Assembly: GCA_964650975.1 (NCBI GenBank)
Contig: CAZYWA010000122.1
Location: 1-13,727 of the forward strand
Direction: 5' to 3'
DNA from: CAZYWA01 sp964650975 [NCBI: uncultured bacterium]
GTDB taxonomy: Bacteria; JADJOY01
DNA: 13,727 bases
The notes beneath the pieces are model-generated. The model did no database searches. It was given only the letters and a program-made list of their open reading frames with translations, and had not been told where the DNA came from. The position numbers were made by a program, and so were the translations under genes. Positions 7,219 through 13,727 of the stretch are shown in pieces. Within the stretch, counting starts at the first letter, position 1. Each line of letters begins with the position of its first letter.

Positions 7219-9026
7219 CTCCGTCCCACCCGGCGCTCGATCTCCGCCAGCGGCATCTCGAGCACCACGTGCCGGCCGTGAGGGCAGTTGCCGCGGAAAT
7301 CGGTGCGATCGAGCGAGCGCAGCAGCTCGCGCATCTCCTCGATCGAGAGCACGCGCCCGGCGCGCACCGATCCGTGGCAGGCGATGCGCCCCAGCACCTC
7401 GTCGAGCGCCGCTTCCGGAGAGCCACCCCCCTCGCCCACCAGCGGGCCGTCCGGCTCGAGGAGATCGTCGAGGAGCGCCGGCGCATCGCCTCGCTCGGCG
7501 AGCAGCGCGGGTACGCGGGTCACCATCACGGTTCCGCCTCCGAACGGCTCGATGCCGAAACCCAGACGGGCGAGCTCGGCGGATCGCTCCTCGGCGATCC
7601 GCGCCCGGACCGTTCCCACCTCCACCGACTGCGGCAACAGCAGCTCCTGCGACGCCACCTCGCCCGAAAGGCGCTGCCGCCGCAAGCGCTCGAAGGTGAC
7701 GCGCTCGTGCGCGGCGTGCTGGTCGATGAGCACCAGACCGTCTCCCGATTCGCACACCAGGTACGTGCGGTGCAGCTGCGCGATCGGCCGGAGCGAGGCG
7801 AAAAAGCCGTCGCTCCCGGCCACCCGACTCGCAGGAGCAGCAGGAATGGGCGCGGGCGCACCCTCGCCCACTTTCCAGCCTGGAATCTCGCTTCCCACGT
7901 ACGGCCGGAACGATTCCATCGCAGGCGACCAACCGGCCGCCTCCAGGCTCTTGCTCGACGACTGCATTCCGGAAACCGGCGATCCGTCCGCCGGGGCAAC
8001 GGCAGGTGCGGCGGGCTCGACCTGGCCGGTCCACGGCGCCATGCGCAGACCGTCCCGCACCGCATGGTGCACCAGTCGATGAATCGCCGACGGCTCGCGG
8101 AAGCGCACCTCGGTTTTCGCCGGATGCACGTTCACGTCGACCAAACCGGGAGGGATTTCGAGGTGCAGCACCACGATCGGGTACTTCCCGGCTGGATTGA
8201 GGGTGCCGTAGCCGCTGGTGACGGCGTGAATCACGCCTCGATCGCGGATCACGCGGCCGTTGAGGTCGACGTAGAGCGCGCCGGCACTCGGCCGCGTCAC
8301 ACCCGGCTTCGCGATCAGCCCGTGAAGCGACGCCTCGCCTTCCATTCCGTCGACCTCGAAGAGCGCCCGAGCCACGTCGCGCCCGAGCACGGCCAGCGCT
8401 CGATCGGCGAGGCGCACCGAGGGCGGTGCCTCGAGCACCACGCGGCTTTCGTGGGTGAGCTTGAGCGCCACCTCCGGGCGGGCCAACGCCAAGCGCTGCA
8501 TCCAGTCGGCGACGTGGCGTAGCTCGGTGCCGTCCGCCTTGAGGAAGGCACGGCGTGCGGGGGTGTTGAAGAAAAGCTCCGACACTTCGACGCGGGTGCC
8601 CGGCGGCGCTCCCGCGTCATGGCATTCGGTGACCCTTCCACCCTCGACGCGGATCTCGGTCGCGGCCTCGCTGCCCGGCTCGCGGCTCACGATCGCGAGG
8701 CGCGACACCGCCGCGATCGAGGGCAGAGCCTCGCCGCGAAAACCGAGCGTGCGGATCGCGTCGAGGTCGTTTTCCGAGCTGAGCTTGCTGGTGGCGTGGC
8801 GCGTGAGCGCCGTCTCCAGGTCGTCGCGGCCCATGCCGCAGCCGTCGTCGCTGACCTGGATCCATTCCTTTCCGCCGCCCGAGAGCTCGACGTCGATCCG
8901 ACGGGCCCCGGCGTCGATGGCGTTCTCGACCAGCTCCTTCACGACCGAGAACGGACGCTCCACGACCTCTCCCGCGGCGATGCGGTTCACCAGCGAGTCG
9001 GGCAGCACGTGAACGCGGCGACTCAT
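7215..9026 (-). CDS. mutL: DNA mismatch repair protein MutL with endonuclease motif
   Basis: MutL couples MutS mismatch recognition to strand removal. The 603-residue protein has the GHKL ATPase motifs KELVENAIDAGA (30-41), DDGCGM (60-65), TRHATSKL (75-82) and TLGFRGEALPSIAAV (93-107), then a proline/alanine-rich linker (about 335-405). The C-terminal dimerisation domain contains DQHAAHERVTFE (435-446), which fits the endonuclease consensus DQHA-x2-E-x4-E. It also contains ACHGSVRAG (549-557) and CPHGR (581-585), the companion metal-site motifs. E. coli-type MutL lacks these, so strand nicking here is probably by MutL itself. The ATG at 9026 gives the standard start MSRRVHVLPDSLVNRIAAGEVV-like order; the 105 codons open upstream are arginine-rich shadow. 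No clear Shine-Dalgarno precedes it. It is the first gene of the mutL-miaA-barrel block. Confidence 0.97.
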   Translation of the reverse strand: MSRRVHVLPDSLVNRIAAGEVVERPFSVVKELVENAIDAGARRIDVELSGGGKEWIQVSDDGCGMGRDDLETALTRHATSKLSSENDLDAIRTLGFRGEALPSIAAVSRLAIVSREPGSEAATEIRVEGGRVTECHDAGAPPGTRVEVSELFFNTPARRAFLKADGTELRHVADWMQRLALARPEVALKLTHESRVVLEAPPSVRLADRALAVLGRDVARALFEVDGMEGEASLHGLIAKPGVTRPSAGALYVDLNGRVIRDRGVIHAVTSGYGTLNPAGKYPIVVLHLEIPPGLVDVNVHPAKTEVRFREPSAIHRLVHHAVRDGLRMAPWTGQVEPAAPAVAPADGSPVSGMQSSSKSLEAAGWSPAMESFRPYVGSEIPGWKVGEGAPAPIPAAPASRVAGSDGFFASLRPIAQLHRTYLVCESGDGLVLIDQHAAHERVTFERLRRQRLSGEVASQELLLPQSVEVGTVRARIAEERSAELARLGFGIEPFGGGTVMVTRVPALLAERGDAPALLDDLLEPDGPLVGEGGGSPEAALDEVLGRIACHGSVRAGRVLSIEEMRELLRSLDRTDFRGNCPHGRHVVLEMPLAEIERRVGRR

Positions 9027-9103
9027 GGCGAATGGCGATCGAGACGAGGAGAGAGTCCGAACCGGCCCGGAAACAGCGTGGACGAGGCGAATCGCGGTGC
9101 GCC

Positions 9104-9111
9104 AGTATAGT
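9104..9111. promoter_or_regulatory. Overlapping divergent -10-like hexamers between mutL and the SGNH-TPR gene
   Basis: AGTATAGT reads TATAGT on the plus strand (9106-9111) and TATACT on the minus strand (9109-9104), each five of six matches to TATAAT, in otherwise very GC-rich DNA. The plus copy lies 50 bases before the SGNH-TPR ATG and the minus copy about 78 bases before the mutL ATG. No convincing -35 box is seen at normal spacing on either strand, so this is only a plausible shared divergent promoter core. Confidence 0.28.
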
Positions 9112-9160
9112 GAACGGTCCACCCCAGACCGCACGCGACGGGGCGCGTCGCACGAGCTCG

Positions 9161-11122
9161 ATGATGGCGCTTTCCTCGGGTGAGCGGCCGTCGCCGAGCG
9201 ATCGGCCACTCGCCGGCGGTCGACGCTGGTTCTTGGCCTCGGTCGTCGCGGCGCTGGTGGCTGCGCTCGCCGAGGGAGTGCTGCGCATCCCCGCGCTCGC
9301 GTCGCGTCTCCCGCCTTACGATCCGGCGGCCGGCTTCGCACCGGCGGTGAACCCCTTCGAGCGCACCGGCAACGAATGGGTGCTGCGCCCCGACGCGAGC
9401 CACACCTTCAATCCAGTCCACCTTCGACGGGTCCGGCCCGGCGGATCGATCCGGATCGCGGTGCTCGGCGGATCGAGCACCTACGGCTTTCCGTACCGCG
9501 ACCCGATCTCTCATCCCCGCTTCCTCGCGCATCGCCTCGAGGCCATGGCTCCGGACCGTGTGGTCGAGGTGGCGAATCTCGGCGCCATGTCCTACGGCAG
9601 CCAGCGCATCCAGGCGCTGCTGCCGTCGGTGCTGGCTCTGCACCCGGACCTGATCGTCTTCGACCTGGGCCACAACGAGTTCGTGGAGCGCGCCGCGTAC
9701 CAGCGCGTGCTCGAGGGAGGCGAACGGCTGCTGGCGCTGCGCAGCTGGCTCGCCGGGAGCCGTCTCTACGCGCTGCTCAGCACCGGGATCGGCGCGGCTC
9801 GGGCGGGCCTGGCGCTCTCCGCTCCCGACGGCAGCGACGATCTCTTCGGCTTCGACGTGAGCCGGAACGAGAGCCGGATCTTCACGCTCGAGGAGAAGGA
9901 CCGGATCGCGGCGCTCTTCGCGGCGCGGCTGCGCGCGATGGTGGCGAGCTGTAGCGCGGCGGGGGTACCGGCGCTGCTTCTCACCCAGCCCACCAATCTT
10001 CGGGACTGGAAGCCGGAGTACCTGGCGTTCGCGTATCCGCTGTCACCCGACGAGCAACACCAGTTCCTGGAGCATCTCGCCCACGGCTTGCAGATGCTCG
10101 ACGCGGAGATGCCCAGCGAGGCGCTCGTCGAGCTCGATCGCGCGATGGCCATCGACGATCGACACGCGGCCACCGTGTTTCACCGCGCCCGCGCACTCGA
10201 GCTCCTGGGACGGATCGACGAGGCGCGCGCCGCGTACCAGCGTGCTCGCGACCTCGATCCGGTGCCGATTCGCGCGCTGACGGCGATCAACCGCGCGATC
10301 CGCGCCGTTGCAGCGGAAAGCGGCGCTCCCTGGCTCGACGTCGAGAAGGCCTACGCCGACGCGAGCCCCGACGGCATCGTCGGCCACGAGCTGATGCTCG
10401 ACTACTGTCATCCCACCGACTCCGGACATCGCCTGACCGCCGACCTCGAGGCACGGGCGCTGGTCGACGACCATCTCGTTTCGGGACTCGGCGAGGACGC
10501 GCTCAGCCGACTCGCCCGCTACGTGCCGGACGGCGAGACCGCGCCGGGCCTCGACCGTCTCTCCGCCGAAATGCTGTGGTGGATGGGCACCTCGGCGATG
10601 CGCCAGGGGCGCCAGGACGAGGCGCGCGGCATCTGGGAGAAAGGCCTCGCCAAGGACCCGCAGCTGGCCGCGCTGTTGCGCAGCCTCTCGGATTGGTATC
10701 GAGGGCGGGGCGATTTCGCGAGTGCCAAGCCTTACGCCGAGCGGTTGGTGCAGTCGCCCGGTCGCAAGCCCGACGACCCGCTGTCGCTGGTGGCGATCGC
10801 ATTCGGCACAGGCGATCTGACGGAGGCGCGTCGGCTGCTCATCGATCTCGAGCGCGACGAACCGGGGGACTCGAGCATCCAGTACATGTTCGGGCAGCTC
10901 GAGCATCGGGAGCAGCATCTTCCCGAGGCCCGACGGCGCTTCGAACGCACGCTCGCCGACCGTCCCGACCACTACCTGGCCCGGCTGCAGCTCGCCGACA
11001 CGTGCCGGGAGCAGGGAGATCGCGAGTGCGCCGTCACCGCGTACCGCGCGGTGCTCGCGCAAGTGCGTGTTTCGCCCGCGGCGGTTCGAGGGCTCGAGGA
11101 GCTGGGCGAGAAGCCCGAGTAG
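9161..11122 (+). CDS. Membrane-anchored SGNH/GDSL-type hydrolase with internal and C-terminal TPR-like repeats
   Basis: The 653-residue product begins with a short basic cytoplasmic tail and a single hydrophobic anchor (RRWFLASVVAALVAALAEGV, 21-40), putting the rest in the periplasm. The hydrolase has block I VLGGSSTYGF (101-110, nucleophile S105), the Asn block DLGHNEF (168-174, N172) and the DxxH block LDYCHPTDSGH (413-423, D414 and H417). Between the last two, about 315-368, sits a helical pair reading like a TPR (MPSEALVELDRAMAIDD, then ELLGRIDEARAAYQRARDLDP). After residue 465, further TPR-like helices follow (for example DEARGIWEKGLAKDPQLAAL and EARRRFERTLADRPDHYLA). SGNH enzymes cleave or transfer ester-linked acyl groups; here substrate and partner are unknown. 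ATG 9161 (a second ATG at 9164) is preferred over in-frame starts from 9032, which would add a basic shadow-like leader across the promoter region. Confidence 0.85.
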   Translation: MMALSSGERPSPSDRPLAGGRRWFLASVVAALVAALAEGVLRIPALASRLPPYDPAAGFAPAVNPFERTGNEWVLRPDASHTFNPVHLRRVRPGGSIRIAVLGGSSTYGFPYRDPISHPRFLAHRLEAMAPDRVVEVANLGAMSYGSQRIQALLPSVLALHPDLIVFDLGHNEFVERAAYQRVLEGGERLLALRSWLAGSRLYALLSTGIGAARAGLALSAPDGSDDLFGFDVSRNESRIFTLEEKDRIAALFAARLRAMVASCSAAGVPALLLTQPTNLRDWKPEYLAFAYPLSPDEQHQFLEHLAHGLQMLDAEMPSEALVELDRAMAIDDRHAATVFHRARALELLGRIDEARAAYQRARDLDPVPIRALTAINRAIRAVAAESGAPWLDVEKAYADASPDGIVGHELMLDYCHPTDSGHRLTADLEARALVDDHLVSGLGEDALSRLARYVPDGETAPGLDRLSAEMLWWMGTSAMRQGRQDEARGIWEKGLAKDPQLAALLRSLSDWYRGRGDFASAKPYAERLVQSPGRKPDDPLSLVAIAFGTGDLTEARRLLIDLERDEPGDSSIQYMFGQLEHREQHLPEARRRFERTLADRPDHYLARLQLADTCREQGDRECAVTAYRAVLAQVRVSPAAVRGLEELGEKPE

Positions 11123-11157
11123 CGCGTGAGAAGTAGCCGGCGCGCGCCCAGCGAGGG

Positions 11158-11316
11158 TCAGGGAGCGGCGGTCGAACCGGCCGATCTCGCCAGCTCCGCC
11201 GCGCGTTGCTTGGAGCATTCCCGGACGATCGACTCGAGGCCCCCGGTCCACGGGATGTCGGGCAAGCGCGCGCCGAGCATCGCTCGCACGCGGCCCCACC
11301 ACTCGTCGCCGTCCTC
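11158..11316 (-). other. In-frame, protein-like continuation of the DUF2723 gene past its TGA
   Basis: Immediately after the TGA at 11319-11317 the same frame stays open for 52 codons to a second TGA at 11160-11158. It reads EDGDEWWGRVRAMLGARLPD (first 20 residues), then IPWTGGLESIVRECSKQRAA and a short tail. Third codon positions remain strongly G/C, and the composition is balanced and amphipathic, unlike the arginine-rich shadow frames nearby. It does not overlap the converging gene that ends at 11122. This may be the true C-terminus cut off by a nonsense change or a base-call error, a read-through tail, or chance. Homologue lengths would decide. Confidence 0.45.
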
Positions 11317-13152
11317 TCATGCGAGGCGCGCCGCACGCCAGCCGGCATAGCGGGCGATCGGGAGCACGGCCTCCTCGAAATCGTCGTCGTCACGCAGCCA
11401 CGCGTGGCGCGGACCGCCCGGCTCGAAGCTCCGTGCCCACGCATCGAGCGCTCGAGGCGCGCCCGGCGCCGGCGCCAGCTGGCTCGCGTCGGTCACGTCT
11501 CCCTGGTACTCGAAGAGGAGCCCGGTCGGGCGGACGGCGAAGAACAGATCGTCGACCTCGGACTGCCACGCGATCGGCCGGCCGCGCCGGTGATTGAGCT
11601 CGAGGAACGCCGCCATCCGCGCGATCCGATCCGAGCGCGTCTCGAGGCGCCTCGGCGGCGGCAGGACCAGATCGTGGACGCGGCGCGGGTCGACGCGCAT
11701 CCGCTGGGTCTCGTAGATCTCGTTCCGGAACACTACGTCCACATCGGTGCGATAGCCCTCGACCTCGCGCAGGTACCCGAAGATCGGCCAGAGATGAGCC
11801 GCGAGCAGGATCGAGTTGGGAGCCAGCGGCCGCACCATCTCGCGTGCCAGCTCGTCGGACCGGAAGTCCTGCGCCTGCTCCGCGACCGGCGGTGACGCCG
11901 CGAAGCGTGCCGCCGGTGCCGCGAGTGCCGCCACCACCACGAGCGACGCGAGCGGCGCCGACCGGGAGACCGGACCGATGGCGAGGAGCGCCGCCCATGG
12001 GACGCAAGCGAGCGCGGCACCGAGCAGGTACATCGGGTTGTAGCCGGTGGGATTCGCCCACTTTCCGATCGGGATCGCGAACGCGAGGTGCGCCGCCACG
12101 AGCATCGCGATGGCACCTCCGGCACCACCGTGGCGGGCGCAGACCAGCACCAGCCCCAGGATGGCGAGCGCCTCGCCGAGCACGCCGAGCTCGCCCGTCA
12201 TGTACTCGTGAATGAACCGAGTCCATTGCACGGTGCTCGCCACCGATGCTCGGGCTCGATTGACGGCGCTCTCGACGAGAGTCGGCCCTGCTTGCGCTGC
12301 GTGACCGGGCTGGCCCGCGCCCATGACGTGCTCGGGTGTCGCGGCGTCGTCGTGATGCTCGCGGTCCTTCTCGTCGCTCAAGTGGTACGCAAGGCGGTCG
12401 AGGGTCACCGCGTCGCCCCAGTCGATGGAGGGACCGGTGGAGGCGCGCAGCGGCACGTAGACGAACACCGCGCCGCCCAGCACCACCAGACTGGCGAGCA
12501 AGGCGAGCGCGCGCGGTCCCAGCCAGTCGCGCTCGCGGACCGCGAACCAGAGCAGGATTCCGGCCAGGTAGAACGCGAACGAAACGTGCACGCCGGTTCC
12601 CAGCGCCGTGAGCAACACGACGGTCGCGAGGGGCCGGACGTCGCGTGTGCCGGGGTGGCACGCCTGGCGGATCAGCAACCACGCCACGGCCGCGGCACCG
12701 AGCGCCTGGAGCGCATACACCTCGGCCGTGGCGGCGTGCTCGCGGTAGACCGGCGATCCGAGCAGCGCCATGGGCGCCGCGAGCCCCAGGATCGTGATCG
12801 CGAGGCGCGGCGCGCGTGGCCATGCGAGCTCCATCAGCTGGATCGCGAGAAGATAGGCGAGCGCCAGACCGCCCGCGCCGGCCAGGCACGAGAGCAGATT
12901 CACGCGCCACCCGATCGAGCCGATCGGTAGCAGCGTCGAGAACCGCGCCAGCAGCATCTGCAGCGGCGTGCCGGGCGGATGGGGAACGCCGAGCGTCGCC
13001 GCCGCCCACTGAAACTCGGTGACGTCTCGCCAGGAGCCGGCCGGCGCCAGGCCGGCCATCAACACTGCGAACCCCACGGCGAAAACAGCCGCCGTGACGA
13101 GCGCCACCGGCGTGATGCCGCCGGCGCTCGCAGCGCGCTCAGACTCGGTCAC
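11317..13152 (-). CDS. DUF2723/TMEM260-like GT-C membrane glycosyltransferase
   Basis: The 611-residue protein has about ten hydrophobic segments between residues 13 and 418, then a soluble domain of about 190 residues. The DUF2723 hallmark is clear: WRDVTEFQWAAATLGVPHPP (41-60) followed by GTPL, with acidic D43 and E46 at the end of the first extracytoplasmic loop, as in GT-C enzymes. YREHAATAEVYALQAL (136-151) is the second typical segment. The family includes human TMEM260, a protein O-mannosyltransferase, so a polyprenyl-sugar-dependent transferase in the inner membrane is likely; the acceptor is unknown. A loop at 257-288 is rich in His and Asp/Glu. The start is uncertain: GTG at 13152 or 13158, overlapping the upstream gene by 14-20 bases, is preferred over ATG 13200, which adds a poly-Arg leader. 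The C-terminus may be truncated by the TGA at 11319-11317. Confidence 0.85.
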   Translation of the reverse strand: MTESERAASAGGITPVALVTAAVFAVGFAVLMAGLAPAGSWRDVTEFQWAAATLGVPHPPGTPLQMLLARFSTLLPIGSIGWRVNLLSCLAGAGGLALAYLLAIQLMELAWPRAPRLAITILGLAAPMALLGSPVYREHAATAEVYALQALGAAAVAWLLIRQACHPGTRDVRPLATVVLLTALGTGVHVSFAFYLAGILLWFAVRERDWLGPRALALLASLVVLGGAVFVYVPLRASTGPSIDWGDAVTLDRLAYHLSDEKDREHHDDAATPEHVMGAGQPGHAAQAGPTLVESAVNRARASVASTVQWTRFIHEYMTGELGVLGEALAILGLVLVCARHGGAGGAIAMLVAAHLAFAIPIGKWANPTGYNPMYLLGAALACVPWAALLAIGPVSRSAPLASLVVVAALAAPAARFAASPPVAEQAQDFRSDELAREMVRPLAPNSILLAAHLWPIFGYLREVEGYRTDVDVVFRNEIYETQRMRVDPRRVHDLVLPPPRRLETRSDRIARMAAFLELNHRRGRPIAWQSEVDDLFFAVRPTGLLFEYQGDVTDASQLAPAPGAPRALDAWARSFEPGGPRHAWLRDDDDFEEAVLPIARYAGWRAARLA

Positions 13153-13699
13153 ACGCACCCGACACGATCCGCAGCGCGCGCGGCGGCGACGGCGGCGCAT
13201 CCGGATGAACGTCCTGCTCCACCCGGAACATCGCCACCTCGGAGAGCTGGCGATCGCGAGGCGCCTCCCCGTTCCACGTGCGGCAAAGCCAGGCGGCGTA
13301 GGGCACGTCTTCGTGCAAGTGGCCGAACTGGATCACCGCGACGTAGCGCCGGAACCGGTACTGATCGTGGACTCGCTGGACGTGCATCCAGTTCGGCCCC
13401 GACGCTTCCTGATCCAGATCGATCCACCGGCCATCGGCCAGGCGGCCCGTGCGCTGGTACCAGAAGTCGACCGTCGCGGGGCGTGGAGCGTACATCACCC
13501 ACGCTTGCGCGACTCCCATCCACTCCGCCGCATCGTCCAGGGCTCGCGGCGCTCGGATCGGCAGCCCCATGGTGCTCAGGTTGTGGGCTGCGACGTACAC
13601 GGTCAATGCGACGCAGAACGTCTGCCCGGCCAACCATGCGACGCGTCCCGGACCGCGCTCGAACGACCGCGCAGGACCAGCGACCCTCTCCTCGGTCAC
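13139..13699 (-). CDS. Single-pass membrane protein resembling the C-terminal region of HTTM (gamma-carboxylase-like) proteins
   Basis: The 186-residue reading has a basic N-terminal tail, one hydrophobic segment (VAWLAGQTFCVALTVYVAAHNL, split at 20-41), and a soluble part. The soluble part includes AQAWVMYAPRPATVDFWYQR (69-88), RLADGRWIDL, RFRRYVAVIQFG and AWLCRTWNGE. That order (aromatic-x-MFAP-x-P, xxDGWY-like, LxDG, RxRRY, LCRxWN) is what I know from the tail of HTTM-domain proteins and from stand-alone DUF5819-like proteins found beside HTTM genes. GTG 13699 has GGGAG four bases upstream. An upstream reading frame ending ...GVGDL-stop overlaps it as GTGA, supporting a stand-alone gene. 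However, the frame itself is open to the window edge, so it could also be the 3' third of a full HTTM gene. It overlaps the DUF2723 start, implying coupled translation. Its function is unknown. Confidence 0.7.
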   Translation of the reverse strand: MTEERVAGPARSFERGPGRVAWLAGQTFCVALTVYVAAHNLSTMGLPIRAPRALDDAAEWMGVAQAWVMYAPRPATVDFWYQRTGRLADGRWIDLDQEASGPNWMHVQRVHDQYRFRRYVAVIQFGHLHEDVPYAAWLCRTWNGEAPRDRQLSEVAMFRVEQDVHPDAPPSPPRALRIVSGACDRV

Positions 13700-13727
13700 A
13701 GGTCTCCCACGCCACGCCAGCGCGGGC

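Noticed and set aside
6250-8034. A 594-codon minus frame that could be read as a fusion of an extra domain to MiaA.
   Set aside because: The first 272 residues are Arg/Ala/Gly-rich shadow of mutL in another frame; MiaA starts at 7218 with an ATGA overlap to the mutL stop.
5482-8522. Two long plus frames (about 600 and 645 codons) opposite the barrel, miaA and mutL.
   Set aside because: Both are complements of well-identified genes, with low-complexity Arg/Ala/His-rich products and no family features.
9032-9160. Upstream in-frame starts for the SGNH-TPR gene.
   Set aside because: They add a basic leader before the membrane anchor and cross the likely divergent promoter; ATG 9161 leaves a normal short cytoplasmic tail.
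11139-11148. Perfect palindrome GGCGCGCGCC between the converging genes, considered as a terminator.
   Set aside because: No loop and no following T-run; such palindromes are common by chance at this GC level.
10043-11320. A minus frame whose ATG overlaps the DUF2723 stop as ATGA, as if it were a coupled downstream gene.
   Set aside because: The product is Arg-rich and mostly antisense to the SGNH-TPR gene. The protein-like frame in this stretch is instead the one continuing the DUF2723 gene.
11390-13009. A 539-codon minus frame inside the DUF2723 gene region.
   Set aside because: It is a plus-one shadow with Arg/Gly/Ala-rich content and no membrane segments, while the overlapping frame shows the DUF2723 motif.
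1-13727. Mobile elements, CRISPR arrays, tRNA or rRNA genes, and direct-repeat arrays.
   Set aside because: None seen by eye: no transposase-like product, no regularly spaced repeats, no cloverleaf-like segment in the short intergenic spaces. Small RNAs cannot be excluded without a covariance search.

Overview
This is a very GC-rich bacterial chromosomal window, densely coded on both strands with strong G/C preference at third codon positions. A predicted outer-membrane beta-barrel with a signal peptide implies a diderm (Gram-negative-type) cell. MutL carries the endonuclease motif, so mismatch repair is probably of the MutH-independent type. TGA ends many clearly real genes here, so the standard bacterial code applies. 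No rRNA, tRNA, CRISPR, insertion sequence or phage gene was seen. The lineage cannot be fixed; an uncultured high-GC diderm phylum or a myxobacterium-like group would fit, but that is a guess.

Layout, left to right. (1) The start of a multi-pass membrane protein runs off the left edge on the minus strand (497 to 1), divergent from an extended-SDR sugar or sterol epimerase/dehydrogenase on the plus strand (591-1604). (2) A plus-strand block follows a good candidate sigma-70 promoter: ilvE (1726-2643), holA (2671-4062) and holB (4059-5096). holA and holB encode the clamp-loader subunits delta and delta-prime and overlap by ATGA. (3) A converging minus-strand block is read from about 9026 down to 5065: mutL, miaA (ATGA overlap with mutL) and a POTRA-less BamA-type outer-membrane barrel. 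The barrel gene's 3' end overlaps the 3' end of holB by 32 bases. (4) A divergent plus-strand gene (9161-11122) encodes a membrane-anchored SGNH/GDSL hydrolase with a TPR hairpin inside the catalytic domain and a TPR-like tail. (5) Converging on it from the right is a minus-strand pair: a small membrane protein resembling the C-terminal region of HTTM proteins (13699-13139), overlapping a DUF2723/TMEM260-like GT-C glycosyltransferase (13152-11317). The glycosyltransferase frame stays protein-like for 52 codons beyond its TGA.

Blocks 2 and 3 are housekeeping: replication, mismatch repair, tRNA modification and branched-chain amino acid metabolism. The two ends are envelope-oriented: epimerase, unknown membrane protein, SGNH-TPR protein, DUF2723 transferase and HTTM-like protein. 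A role in decorating surface proteins or glycans is an inference from neighbourhood only. No gap without a gene exceeds 300 bases. I found no convincing wholly new defence or mobile system. The most notable points are the possible interrupted or read-through DUF2723 gene, the TPR insertion in the SGNH hydrolase, the HTTM-C/DUF2723 coupling, and the enlarged HolA.
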